Shown piece by piece: positions 6,904-14,175 of a stretch of 33,830 nucleotides of DNA. The notes below the pieces were generated by a model. That model ran no database searches. It was not told the origin of the DNA and saw nothing but the letters and a program-made list of their open reading frames with translations. The DNA is from Sporosarcina gallistercoris. GTDB lineage: Bacteria > Bacillota > Bacilli > Bacillales_A > Planococcaceae. The stretch covers positions 1 to 33,830 of the forward strand of contig NZ_JACSQY010000017.1 of NCBI RefSeq assembly GCF_014836415.1. The letters run 5' to 3'. Position 1 is the first letter of the stretch; every line of letters begins with the position of its first letter. Position numbers and translations under genes: made by a program.

Positions 6904-7241
6904 ATGATTGAACACAATCGAGACAGGGGGAAGATTAAATGGACGTCCATGATGCTTTCAGAACATAGCTCTTTACTGCGAGAATGGCAGGTGATGATGA
7001 TTTTGTGATACGTCCAGAGCATTCTGAATGGGACCGAGAAAATATCCAAGAAGAACTCGAGCGAGGACTGATGATAAAATGCCAGATACCGATTAAGGTT
7101 TGGGATGATGAAAAGATTAAAAGCTACTTTGGCACGATTGAATCCATCGAATTACATAATAGATGCATCATGCTGCATGTTCCATTTGATTTGGAGAGAC
7201 TTAAATTTAAGGATATTGTGAGTGTGCAAGTAGGTTATTAA
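6904..7241 (+). pseudogene. YolD-like protein disrupted by a frameshift
   Basis: The first frame (6904-7005) encodes 33 residues beginning MIEHNRDRGKIKWTSMML, the canonical YolD N-terminus, and continues to LLREW before running into TGA. The rest of the protein (RPEHSEWDRENIQEELERG ... FKDIVSVQVGY) lies in the -1 frame, which has an ATG at 6984 and ends at 7241. Joining the two after the TGG codon at 6985-6987 gives one normal YolD protein of about 112 residues. The second frame has no ribosome binding site at its ATG, so independent translation is unlikely. This fits a one-base loss, or a sequencing error; no classic slippery heptamer is present. It follows the intact YolD gene by 15 bases. 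Confidence 0.8.
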
Positions 7242-7320
7242 AATAATGAGGAATATTTAGAAAAATAAGAAGGATATCCATTACTCTTGTCGTATTTCAA
7301 GTTAGTAAGGGAGTAAAATA

Positions 7321-7521
7321 ATAAAGAAGTATTCAGTGTATGTTCTATTAAAGATCGGACAAGACTTTCAGTTGGAAACAATTGATAATCCATTAGAAAT
7401 CGAACCTGTACATCTTAACGGTGCCGCAATGGTTATGACGAAAGAACAGTACGGCATCAGTTTGCTGCAAGTGAAAAAATGGAAGAAGTTGAAAACGGTA
7501 AAGGTAAAATTGGTGAATTGA
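7321..7521 (+). CDS. Small hypothetical protein with unusual start codon
   Basis: An open frame ends at 7521 and has a good ribosome binding site (GGGAG at 7309-7313). The codon at the right distance from it is ATA (7321), giving M-KKYSVYVLLKIGQDFQ. The first conventional start in frame is GTG at 7336, five codons later and without its own site. The product (61-66 residues) has strand-like segments and a basic C-terminus (KKWKKLKTVKVKLVN), and resembles nothing I can name. Either ATA is a mutated ATG or the GTG is used weakly. A weak hairpin with T6 follows near 7541-7558. Confidence 0.45.
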   Translation: MKKYSVYVLLKIGQDFQLETIDNPLEIEPVHLNGAAMVMTKEQYGISLLQVKKWKKLKTVKVKLVN

Positions 7522-7640
7522 TAGCGAAGTAAGAGAGAGGGCAACAGTCTTCTTTTTTAAACCTAAACATCAAGTCTCATAGACATCTACCAATTTATTG
7601 GATAGTATTGTAGAGAACATAGAGAGAAGGAGAGAGGTAA

Positions 7641-8327
7641 ATGAAAAGAGTATTTCCATTCTTATTGGTCTTCCTGCTGGTCTTTGCAGGTGTGACAAGC
7701 GAAGTCAGCGCAGCGACCTTCAAGGATACGCCGAAGTCTTACCGTTTCTTTAATGAGATCAACTATTTATCCAACGAGGGAGTTATTACTGGATATCCGG
7801 ATGGCAGGTTCCAACCTGAAAAACCTGTCACCCGAGCAGCAACAGTTATTATGATTGGCCGTGCCCTAAATCTGGATGGGACGCAGCGGAAAACAAAGTT
7901 CCCTGATGTTAGTCCAAAGAGTGCAGCAGCTGGTTATATCCAGTCGGCAGTAGACGCAGGTATTATCAGCGGATATCCGACTGGTGAATTTCGGCCAGAC
8001 AGTGCAGTCAGCCGTGCGGAGTTGGCAATTTTTTTGACTCGTGCTTTCAAATTTGAAAAATCATCAACAGAAACATTCAAGGACGTATTGCCGCACATGG
8101 CATCTTACCAATACGTCCAAAAGTTAGTAGGAGAAAATATCACTTCTGGTTTTGCTGACGGCACTTACAGGCCAGATACAGCAGTCACTCGTGGCCAATT
8201 CAGCGCATTCATGGCTAGGACTTTGGACGATAAATTCAAGCCAAAGCCCGACATTCTAGAATTATCGTGGCAAGATAATACCGAAAAAATAGAAAAAGTA
8301 ACTGTTCTACAGGAAGAAACAAAATAA
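7641..8327 (+). CDS. SLH-domain cell-surface protein
   Basis: A 228-residue exported protein. A Sec signal peptide (KR start, hydrophobic core, cleavage after VSA at about residue 24) is followed by three S-layer homology domains at about 25-77, 86-138 and 143-193. Each contains a GYPDG-, GYPTG- or GFADG-type turn and a VTRA-, VSRAE- or VTRG-type motif; only the second has the classical [ST]RAE. Three SLH repeats bind pyruvylated secondary cell-wall polymer and anchor proteins outside the cell. The tail ends QEETK at TAA (8325-8327). The same frame then continues for 17 charged, helix-forming codons (AKEKAEELLQKLLDKNK) to a second TAA at 8379-8381, immediately before the terminator, as if a CAA codon had become TAA. 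GGAGAGAGG precedes the ATG. Confidence 0.93.
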   Translation: MKRVFPFLLVFLLVFAGVTSEVSAATFKDTPKSYRFFNEINYLSNEGVITGYPDGRFQPEKPVTRAATVIMIGRALNLDGTQRKTKFPDVSPKSAAAGYIQSAVDAGIISGYPTGEFRPDSAVSRAELAIFLTRAFKFEKSSTETFKDVLPHMASYQYVQKLVGENITSGFADGTYRPDTAVTRGQFSAFMARTLDDKFKPKPDILELSWQDNTEKIEKVTVLQEETK

Positions 8328-8382
8328 GCAAAAGAAAAAGCTGAAGAGCTACTTCAAAAGCTGTTAGATAAGAATAAATAAA

Positions 8383-8408
8383 AAGAGGGGCAGATGCCTC
8401 CTCTTTTT
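8383..8408 (+). terminator. Intrinsic terminator, CAGATGCC type
   Basis: AAGAGGGGC / GCCTCCTCTTTTT hairpin with AGAT loop. It directly follows the second in-frame stop of the SLH gene, which supports that stop as the ancestral gene end. Confidence 0.9.
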
Positions 8409-8473
8409 ATGTTCAAAAACGAGAGAAAAATAAATCCGACCCCAATTACTAATTTTCACGATAACAGAAAAAC

Positions 8474-8508
8474 AAAAACCCTCATAACCGTTGAGTTTAC
8501 GAGGGTTT
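8474..8508 (-). terminator. Terminator of the tRNA-Arg gene
   Basis: 8-bp stem AAACCCTC (8476-8483) / GAGGGTTT (8501-8508). On the minus strand it is followed by a T-run, just downstream of the tRNA. Confidence 0.8.
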
Positions 8509-8513
8509 CAATA

Positions 8514-8586
8514 CGTCCCAGGCAGGAATCGAACCTGCGACCCACAGCTTAGGAGGCTGTTGCTCTATCCCCTGAGCTACTGAGAC
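8514..8586 (-). tRNA. tRNA-Arg (anticodon CCU)
   Basis: The reverse complement folds as a complete cloverleaf. The acceptor arms GTCTCAG and CTGGGAC pair with one G-U. A D-arm contains AGCTCAG. The anticodon stem-loop ACAGC-CTCCTAA-GCTGT gives anticodon CCU, reading AGG, and the T-arm contains GGTTCGATTCC. Discriminator base is G and CCA is not encoded. It is a single gene. tRNA-Arg(CCU) is a common integration site for mobile elements, and the DNA downstream of its 3' end (lower coordinates) is the accessory-looking left part of the window. Confidence 0.95.
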
Positions 8587-8740
8587 CTTTTGTTAATTAA
8601 CTTTATCAGTATACGGCAAAATTCCCATATCAGCAACTAATCAATTTGCTCCTCTGGTAAATTCAATTATTTTAATAGTTAAGCATTAAAGCGTATACTG
8701 AGAATGGTAGATATGAATATAATTAATGGAGGCGATTTAG

Positions 8741-9502
8741 TTGAAACGATTAGAAAACAAAGTAGCAGTGGTAACCGGTGCGGGTTCAGGACTCGGTCGA
8801 GAAATCGCAGAACTGTATGCACGTGAAGGTGCAAAAATTGTCATTGCGGACATGAATATGGATGGGGCAGAAGAAACCGTTCAGACGATTAAAGCGGCTG
8901 GTGGAGAAGCGCTTGCGGTAAAAACGAATGTTACTGCTGAAGAAGACGTGCGACGCATGATTGATACTGCTGTCGAAACGTTCGGTACCCTCGATATCCT
9001 TGTGAACAATGCAGGAATTATGGACAACATGTATTCGGCTGCAACGATTACAGACGACGTATGGGACAAAGTATTGGCGATCAATACAACGGGAGTCATG
9101 CGTGCGACACGTAAGGCACTTTCCATCTTCGAACAAAAGAAATCGGGTGTCATTGTCAATATGGCATCCATTTCTGCAGTGACTGGCGGACGGGGCGGAC
9201 TCGCTTACACAGCTTCTAAGCACGCAGTTGCTGGGATGACAAAAAACGTGGCTTCCCATTATGCACACTTGAACATTCGTTGTAATGCAATCGCGCCGGC
9301 ACAAGTACCCACCAACATTACGAACAACCTAGTACAACCGGACAAGCATGGTATGGAACAAGCGATGAAAGGCGTCAGCCAGTTGAGCCGCCCAGGGACA
9401 AAAGAAGAAATCGCAAATATTGCGTTGTTCTTAGCGTCAGACGAATCTTCTTATGTAAACGGTGTTATCATGCAAGCTGATAACGGCTGGTCGGCTTACT
9501 AA
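8741..9502 (+). CDS. SDR family NAD(P)-dependent oxidoreductase
   Basis: A 253-residue classical short-chain dehydrogenase/reductase. It has the TGAGSGLG cofactor-binding motif (about residues 13-20), an acidic residue after the second strand (IADMN) that favours NAD, NNAG (about 88-91), the catalytic serine in NMASIS, the YTASK catalytic Tyr/Lys motif (about 156-160), and a C-terminal YVNGVIMQADNGW dimer/substrate segment. The length is typical. The start is TTG with GGAGG 8 bases upstream. A -10 element TATACT lies at 8694-8699. The substrate is not predictable; many such proteins act on alcohols, sugars or 3-oxoacyl compounds. A terminator follows, so it is a single-gene unit upstream of the MarR operon. 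Confidence 0.93.
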   Translation: MKRLENKVAVVTGAGSGLGREIAELYAREGAKIVIADMNMDGAEETVQTIKAAGGEALAVKTNVTAEEDVRRMIDTAVETFGTLDILVNNAGIMDNMYSAATITDDVWDKVLAINTTGVMRATRKALSIFEQKKSGVIVNMASISAVTGGRGGLAYTASKHAVAGMTKNVASHYAHLNIRCNAIAPAQVPTNITNNLVQPDKHGMEQAMKGVSQLSRPGTKEEIANIALFLASDESSYVNGVIMQADNGWSAY

Positions 9503-9519
9503 GTTAGGAATAGCAGAGA

Positions 9520-9555
9520 AAAATCGACTTCCTTATATATGGGGAGTCGATTTTT
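9520..9555 (+). terminator. Intrinsic terminator after the SDR gene
   Basis: Long stem AAAATCGACTTCC / GGGAGTCGATTTT with one G-U pair and a T5 run. Confidence 0.93.
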
Positions 9556-9594
9556 CATGTGGAAATCTCTTTGAATGCATTCGAAACTCTAGTG

Positions 9595-9645
9595 TTTACA
9601 AATGGAATCTCCAAGCGTATACTATTATAGTTAGATAGGCTAACT
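9595..9645 (+). promoter_or_regulatory. Promoter and palindromic operator of the marR-MFS operon
   Basis: -35 TTTACA (9595-9600), 17-base spacer, -10 TATACT (9618-9623). A perfect palindrome AGTTAG-ATAGG-CTAACT (9629-9645) begins 5 bases after the -10, across the expected start of transcription. The TTAG...CTAA core is typical of MarR-family operators, so autorepression by the downstream MarR protein is likely. Confidence 0.82.
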
Positions 9646-9676
9646 AATCATTTTATTAACGAAGTGAGGCGAGAAC

Positions 9677-10096
9677 ATGCATTTGGAACATCAATTCATC
9701 AGAAGTTATGTCAAATTGTATCGTCCTTTAGTGAATCAGCTCAATCGGCTGCTGTTGCATTATGATTTGTACAACGCACAATGGACAATTCTGAGCTTGC
9801 TCTCAAGAGAAGGAGAGATGACTTCTGCGGAAATTGCCGACGAACAAATGATTGAAAAACCGTCTGTTACAAAGGTGGTGAAACGACTTCATGAAATCGG
9901 TTATCTTGATGTGACGCAAGGACAAGATAAGCGTGAGAAGTTGCTGAAGCTGTCGGAGGAAGGGGAGCGTATCACTGCGGTGATACAAGCGGAACTGCTT
10001 CCGTTTTATGAACGTATTTTAGCTGGTATTCCTGATAAGGACATTTTGGCTGCGAAACAGCTATTCGATCAGGCATACGAAAATCTTATTCACTAA
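9677..10096 (+). CDS. MarR family transcriptional regulator
   Basis: A 139-residue winged-helix regulator of usual MarR length. The N-terminal helices include LVNQLNRLLLHYDLYNAQWTIL (about residues 19-40). The helix-turn-helix MTSAEIADEQMIEKPSVTKVVKRLHEIGYL (about 49-78) and the wing YLDVTQGQDKREKLLKLSEEG (about 77-97) with the conserved D-x-R follow. MarR dimers usually repress an adjacent efflux gene and release DNA on binding a phenolic or cationic ligand. The palindromic operator directly upstream and the MFS gene 16 bases downstream fit this. No redox cysteine is present, so peroxide sensing (OhrR type) is unlikely. Confidence 0.93.
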   Translation: MHLEHQFIRSYVKLYRPLVNQLNRLLLHYDLYNAQWTILSLLSREGEMTSAEIADEQMIEKPSVTKVVKRLHEIGYLDVTQGQDKREKLLKLSEEGERITAVIQAELLPFYERILAGIPDKDILAAKQLFDQAYENLIH

Positions 10097-10112
10097 TGGA
10101 GAGGGTCACTAT

Positions 10113-11297
10113 ATGGAAGACAAACAAAACTTATGGACAAAGGACTTTATTTTTATTTCAATCATCAATTTCTTTATTATGATAGTTATGTACATGCTCA
10201 TCGTAACGATTGCGCCATTTGCCGTTGATGAATATGGAGCATCCGCGAGCATGGCAGGTCTTGTTTCCGGAATATTCATCATCGGGACATTATCTGCGCG
10301 AATTGCAACAGGCCGCGTTATTGAGAGTATGGGGAGCCGACGTATTTTATTGATTGGTATGGTTATTTCAGTCTTGGCCATTGCACTGTATTTCACTGCA
10401 CACTCGCTGCCAGTTCTTCTACTCGTACGTTTCGTACATGGAATTGGACTGGGCGTCGCTTCGACAGCAACCGGGACGATGGTAGCGCAAATCATTCCCC
10501 CTTCTCGTCGCGGTGAAGGGATTGGATACTTCAGTTTGAGTAGCGTTCTTGCGACGGCAATCGGGCCGTTTTTCGGTATTTACTTAAGCCAGCATGTCGA
10601 ATTCAATTGGATATTCATATTTAGTTTAGCACTTGGGATGATTGGTTTTTTGATGTTCTTCTTTGTCGATAAACGTCCTGAGGAAGCACCGCAAAAAGTT
10701 GTCGAACGAAAGGATGCACCAAAAGGCATTGCGAATTACATCGAAAAATCTGCGATACCGATTGCAGTGATTACGTTATTAGCAGGGATCGGTTACTCAG
10801 GCGTCTTGTCGTTCCTGTCGTTTTACGCAAAAGAAGCGAAAGTTGTCGACGCTGCGAGTTTCTTTTTCCTGGTCTACGCAATCGCAATCTTAGTTTCACG
10901 TCCATTCTCCGGGAAGTTACTTGATCGTAAAGGCGGCACTTTTGTCGTGGTTCCTTCATTAATCTTATTTGCTTGTGGTTTATTACTCCTCAGTCAAACA
11001 CATACTGGAGTGATATTGCTTGTTGCTGGGGCTATTATAGGACTTGGTTTCGGGAACTTCCAATCGTGTGCGCAAGCCATCGCTCTGATTGGTGTACCGA
11101 TTAAACGGATTGGAATCGCAACGTCTACATTCTATATCTTCCTGGATTTCGGTTTCGGCTTCGGTCCGTATTTCTTAGGGAATGTAGCAACCGCTTATGG
11201 CTACCGAGATTTATATATGATTCTTTCAGGACTAATCGTCGTGGCACTTCTTCTGTACTTACTGATCGCCCGCAAAAAGCAGCCTGTTCTTCAATGA
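10113..11297 (+). CDS. MFS transporter, probable drug/compound efflux
   Basis: A 394-residue membrane protein with about 12 hydrophobic segments, the normal length for DHA1-type major facilitator transporters. The loop between helices 2 and 3 carries a motif A variant (ARIATGRVIESMGSRR). Helix 4 contains RFVHGIGLGVASTATGTMV, and the long central loop (about residues 190-212) is charged (VDKRPEEAPQKVVERKD). It is cotranscribed with marR and probably exports the compound sensed by it. A GGAGAGGG site lies before the ATG. The specific substrate is unknown. Confidence 0.92.
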   Translation: MEDKQNLWTKDFIFISIINFFIMIVMYMLIVTIAPFAVDEYGASASMAGLVSGIFIIGTLSARIATGRVIESMGSRRILLIGMVISVLAIALYFTAHSLPVLLLVRFVHGIGLGVASTATGTMVAQIIPPSRRGEGIGYFSLSSVLATAIGPFFGIYLSQHVEFNWIFIFSLALGMIGFLMFFFVDKRPEEAPQKVVERKDAPKGIANYIEKSAIPIAVITLLAGIGYSGVLSFLSFYAKEAKVVDAASFFFLVYAIAILVSRPFSGKLLDRKGGTFVVVPSLILFACGLLLLSQTHTGVILLVAGAIIGLGFGNFQSCAQAIALIGVPIKRIGIATSTFYIFLDFGFGFGPYFLGNVATAYGYRDLYMILSGLIVVALLLYLLIARKKQPVLQ

Positions 11298-11300
11298 TTG

Positions 11301-11337
11301 AAAAAACGGTTCTCCAGTAGATGGAGAGCCGTTTTTT
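11301..11337. terminator. Bidirectional terminator between MFS and DUF2500 genes
   Basis: 15-bp stem, A6CGGTTCTCC (11301-11315) with GGAGAGCCGT6 (11323-11337), one G-U pair. A- and T-runs on both sides let it serve the convergent genes on both strands. Confidence 0.95.
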
Positions 11338-11698
11338 AACTGGAAACCCGTTCAAACTCAAGAAAACGAGTTCCTTGAAAGCTAAGCTTGCCAAGATCAC
11401 CTTCAGCTAGCATCCCGTATTGTTCGCCGGTTGTCTTGAACTCCTGACGATCGCCGCTTTCATATTCAAATGTTACATAATAGGAAGTGCTTGCGGACAT
11501 ATCCCCGGAACCACCCGAAGTGTTTGTACGTTTCGTTTTCACATGGGCAGCCACTGTGATTTTAGGCGAGTTGTTGTTTTTGCTCCATTCAGCTGCTCCT
11601 TTAATGAAGACGAAGAGTATGATTCCGACTACAATGCAAAAGAACACTCCAAAAATAATAGGGAAAACGTTAAAGAAAGAATCTCCATAAGGATCCAT
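11336..11698 (-). CDS. DUF2500 membrane-anchored protein
   Basis: A 120-residue protein with one N-terminal membrane helix (FPIIFGVFFCIVVGIILFVFI, about residues 11-31). The extracytoplasmic or cytoplasmic beta domain that follows matches DUF2500: KITVAAHVKTKRTNT, YYVTFEYESGDRQEFKTTGEQYGMLAEGDLGKLSFQGTRFLEFER. I chose the ATG at 11698 because AGGAAGGTGG lies 7 bases upstream; a longer in-frame start lacks such a site. Function is unknown. It is a single gene that converges on the MFS gene and shares its terminator. Confidence 0.87.
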   Translation of the reverse strand: MDPYGDSFFNVFPIIFGVFFCIVVGIILFVFIKGAAEWSKNNNSPKITVAAHVKTKRTNTSGGSGDMSASTSYYVTFEYESGDRQEFKTTGEQYGMLAEGDLGKLSFQGTRFLEFERVSS

Positions 11699-11789
11699 GT
11701 TAAAACCACCTTCCTGTTTCTTCAAGTATATACGAACTCCAGTGGAAACGGTTTCAAAAAAAAAGATCAATTTTTTAATAGATAATGCT

Positions 11790-11817
11790 TTGCATTCTTT
11801 AAATTGTATGATATTCT
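11790..11817 (+). promoter_or_regulatory. Sigma-A promoter of the amino-acid ABC operon
   Basis: -35 TTGCAT (11790-11795), 16-base spacer, -10 TATTCT (11812-11817), about 45 bases before the lipoprotein start. I saw no T-box or other long leader between promoter and gene. Confidence 0.6.
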
Positions 11818-11862
11818 AACATTACTTTAACAGACTAAAGCGATGAAGTGGAGGAAAATAAT

Positions 11863-12645
11863 ATGAAGATGAAAAAGATGAAGGTTGCGTTAGCTGGTCT
11901 CGGGGTCATTGCACTATTAGCAGGTTGTGGGAATTCCAAAGAAGCAGCAAACGGTGAAAAAGAATTGGTCATCGGAGTCGATGATAAGTTCGCTCCGATG
12001 GGGTTCCGTGACGAAGCGAATGAGCTTACTGGATTTGACATCGACTATGCGAAAGCAGCTGCAAAACACATGGGTATGAAAGCGAAATTCCAGCCAATCG
12101 ATTGGAAAGCGAAAGAAACGGAATTGGCGAGCGGACGCATCGATTTGATCTGGAACGGGTATACGATTACAGACGATCGCAAGAAGAAAGTGCTCTTTAC
12201 AAAACCTTACTTAAGTAACGCTCAAGTAGTGGCCGTTTTGAAGGATTCCGATATTCAGTCACTTGGAGATCTTGAAGGGAAAATAGTCGGTCTTCAAGCA
12301 CTGTCTTCAGCTGCAGATGCACTTGAGGCCAATCCGATTGCGGATAAAGTGAAGAACAAGACCGAATTCGCGGATAACGTTTTAGCACTTTCCGATCTGA
12401 AGAGTAAACGTGTTGAAGCCGTCATTATCGATGAAGTCGTCATCGACTATTACATGTCTAAAGAAGAAGGTACGTTTAAAGTACTCGACGAAACGCTTGC
12501 ACCTGAAGAATACGGCGTCGGTGTGAAAAAGGGAAATGAGGATTTATTGAACAAACTGCAAGATGCATTAGATACGATGAATGAAGATGGAACAGCTGCA
12601 CAAATTTCCGAAACGTGGTTTGGAGAAAACAAAGTATTGAAGTAA
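11863..12645 (+). CDS. Amino-acid ABC transporter substrate-binding lipoprotein
   Basis: A 260-residue periplasmic-binding-type (SBP family 3) lipoprotein. The signal peptide has a basic start (MKMKKMK) and lipobox LAGC, with the lipidated Cys at residue 22. The mature part starts ELVIGVDDKFAPMGFRDE and contains LTGFDIDYAKAAAKHMG, the RIDLIWNGYTITDDRKKKVLF hinge region and the final ETWFGENKVLK. The ATG at 11863 is chosen because GTGGAGG is 8 bases upstream; a GTG start at 11848 would lie within that site. It is the first gene of a three-gene importer. Family 3 proteins bind polar amino acids (Arg, Gln, cystine and others); the ligand is not predictable from what I can see. Confidence 0.95.
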   Translation: MKMKKMKVALAGLGVIALLAGCGNSKEAANGEKELVIGVDDKFAPMGFRDEANELTGFDIDYAKAAAKHMGMKAKFQPIDWKAKETELASGRIDLIWNGYTITDDRKKKVLFTKPYLSNAQVVAVLKDSDIQSLGDLEGKIVGLQALSSAADALEANPIADKVKNKTEFADNVLALSDLKSKRVEAVIIDEVVIDYYMSKEEGTFKVLDETLAPEEYGVGVKKGNEDLLNKLQDALDTMNEDGTAAQISETWFGENKVLK

Positions 12646-12678
12646 GTCACGGTTTCTAGTTAAGTTGGAGGGATACCT

Positions 12679-13338
12679 ATGTCACCAGATTATTTGTTAT
12701 CGATTTTAGCACCAATGCTCGAAGGGGCGAAAGCAACGATCCTTCTATTCGTCATAGCAATCGTTGCTTCGATTCCGCTCGGATTCTTGCTGACACTTGC
12801 CGTCAACAGCAATTTCAAACCGCTGTCGTGGTTAGCGAATACGTATATCTACCTCATGCGTGGAACGCCACTCTTACTGCAATTATTATTCTTTGTATTC
12901 GGATTGCCACTCATCCCGGTTATCGGAGAGTTTCTAGTCATGGATCGCTTTGCAGCCGCAGCGCTTGCTTTCATCCTGAACTATGCTGCGTACTTCGCAG
13001 AAATCTTCCGAGGTGGATTGTTATCCATCGACAAAGGGCAATATGAAGCAGCACAAGTACTCGGATTGAACAAATGGCAGACAACGACACGGATTGTCAT
13101 TCCACAAATGATTCGGATAGCGCTTCCGGCTCTTGCGAACGAATCGGTGACACTCGTGAAAGATACAGCATTGTTGTATGCAGTTGCTGTTCCGGAATTG
13201 CTGCACTTTGCACAGACGGCAGTCAACCGAGACTTCACGATCGTTCCGTTCGTCATGGCAGGTGCCATCTATCTGATGATTACAGCGGTGTTAACACTCG
13301 TGTTCAAGTGGCTGGAACGACGATTCCATTATGTATGA
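12679..13338 (+). CDS. Amino-acid ABC transporter permease
   Basis: A 219-residue permease of the HisM/GlnP type with about five membrane helices. The family segment NTYIYLMRGTPLLLQLLFFVFGLP is at about 52-75. The EAA loop that contacts the ATPase, EIFRGGLLSIDKGQYEAAQVLGLNKWQTTTRIVIPQ, is at about 108-143. It starts 33 bases after the binding protein, with GGAGGG before the ATG, and is followed 15 bases later by the ATPase gene, so the three form one operon. The permease probably works as a homodimer, because no second permease gene is present. Confidence 0.95.
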   Translation: MSPDYLLSILAPMLEGAKATILLFVIAIVASIPLGFLLTLAVNSNFKPLSWLANTYIYLMRGTPLLLQLLFFVFGLPLIPVIGEFLVMDRFAAAALAFILNYAAYFAEIFRGGLLSIDKGQYEAAQVLGLNKWQTTTRIVIPQMIRIALPALANESVTLVKDTALLYAVAVPELLHFAQTAVNRDFTIVPFVMAGAIYLMITAVLTLVFKWLERRFHYV

Positions 13339-13353
13339 GGAAGGTGAAAAACA

Positions 13354-14100
13354 ATGGCATTGATTGACGTAGTCGATATGAAAAAATCATTTGGAGATAT
13401 TGAAGTCCTGAAGAAAATCACATTCCAAGTGGAGAAAAACGAAGTGGTAGCGGTCATTGGACCCTCTGGTTCAGGCAAAAGTACAATGCTTCGAAGCCTC
13501 GCACACCTTGAAGAAATTGAAGGGGGGACCATCCGAATTGACGGGGAAGCATTGGTAGCAGACGGCGTATACGCGAGCAATCCGGAAATCCGGAAAATCG
13601 GCAGACGGATCGGGATGGTTTTTCAGCACTTTAACTTATTTCCTCACTTGACCGTGAAACAGAACTTGGCACTTGCCCCGAAACTTGTTAAGGGAGAGCC
13701 GAAGGAGAAACTCGCGGGACGGATTTCCGAATTGTTGGCGAAAGTCGGTCTTGCTGATAAAATCGACGCATATCCTGCCAATCTATCGGGTGGTCAGAAG
13801 CAACGCGTGGCAATTGCACGTGCGCTTATGATGGAACCTGAAATTCTTTTGTTCGATGAACCGACTTCTGCACTCGATCCCGAATTGACAGGGGAAGTAC
13901 TAGAAGTGATGAAGAAATTAGCAGAAGAGAACATGACGATGATTGTCGTCACGCACGAAATGTCGTTCGCTAAAGATGTCGCAACCAAAGCGTTGTTCAT
14001 GGCAGATGGACAAATTGTTGAAGAAGGCGTACCCGTCGAGATGTTAACAAATCCGACACATGATCGCACAAAAGCATTTTTAGCGCGTACGTTAGGCTAA
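13354..14100 (+). CDS. Amino-acid ABC transporter ATP-binding protein (GlnQ type)
   Basis: A 248-residue ABC ATPase. The Walker A motif GPSGSGKST is at residues 36-44, the Q-loop in FQHFNLFPHLT at about 90-100, signature LSGGQKQR at 144-151, Walker B ILLFDEP at 164-170, and the H-loop VVTHE follows. The FNLFPHLT Q-loop is characteristic of polar amino-acid importers (GlnQ/HisP/ArtM). It energises uptake with the two upstream genes. A GAGGAAGG site precedes the ATG. It is the last gene of the operon; no clear terminator separates it from the DUF420 gene. Confidence 0.96.
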   Translation: MALIDVVDMKKSFGDIEVLKKITFQVEKNEVVAVIGPSGSGKSTMLRSLAHLEEIEGGTIRIDGEALVADGVYASNPEIRKIGRRIGMVFQHFNLFPHLTVKQNLALAPKLVKGEPKEKLAGRISELLAKVGLADKIDAYPANLSGGQKQRVAIARALMMEPEILLFDEPTSALDPELTGEVLEVMKKLAEENMTMIVVTHEMSFAKDVATKALFMADGQIVEEGVPVEMLTNPTHDRTKAFLARTLG

Positions 14101-14175
14101 TGCGAAGTGGCTGGACTTTTCCTCGTGTGGTAAACTGGAAGGGTACAACAATTTGCTAGCAATGGAGTGATAACG

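Noticed and set aside
8786..9304. 172-codon minus-strand ORF within the SDR gene
   Set aside because: Antisense shadow of a clear SDR coding sequence; Cys/His-rich composition and no start site.
11420..11785. 121-codon plus-strand ORF over the DUF2500 gene
   Set aside because: Antisense to a recognisable membrane protein with its own ribosome binding site and terminator.
11818..11862. Possible T-box or riboswitch before the amino-acid ABC operon
   Set aside because: Only about 45 bases lie between the promoter and start codon, too short for such a leader, and no terminator hairpin is present.
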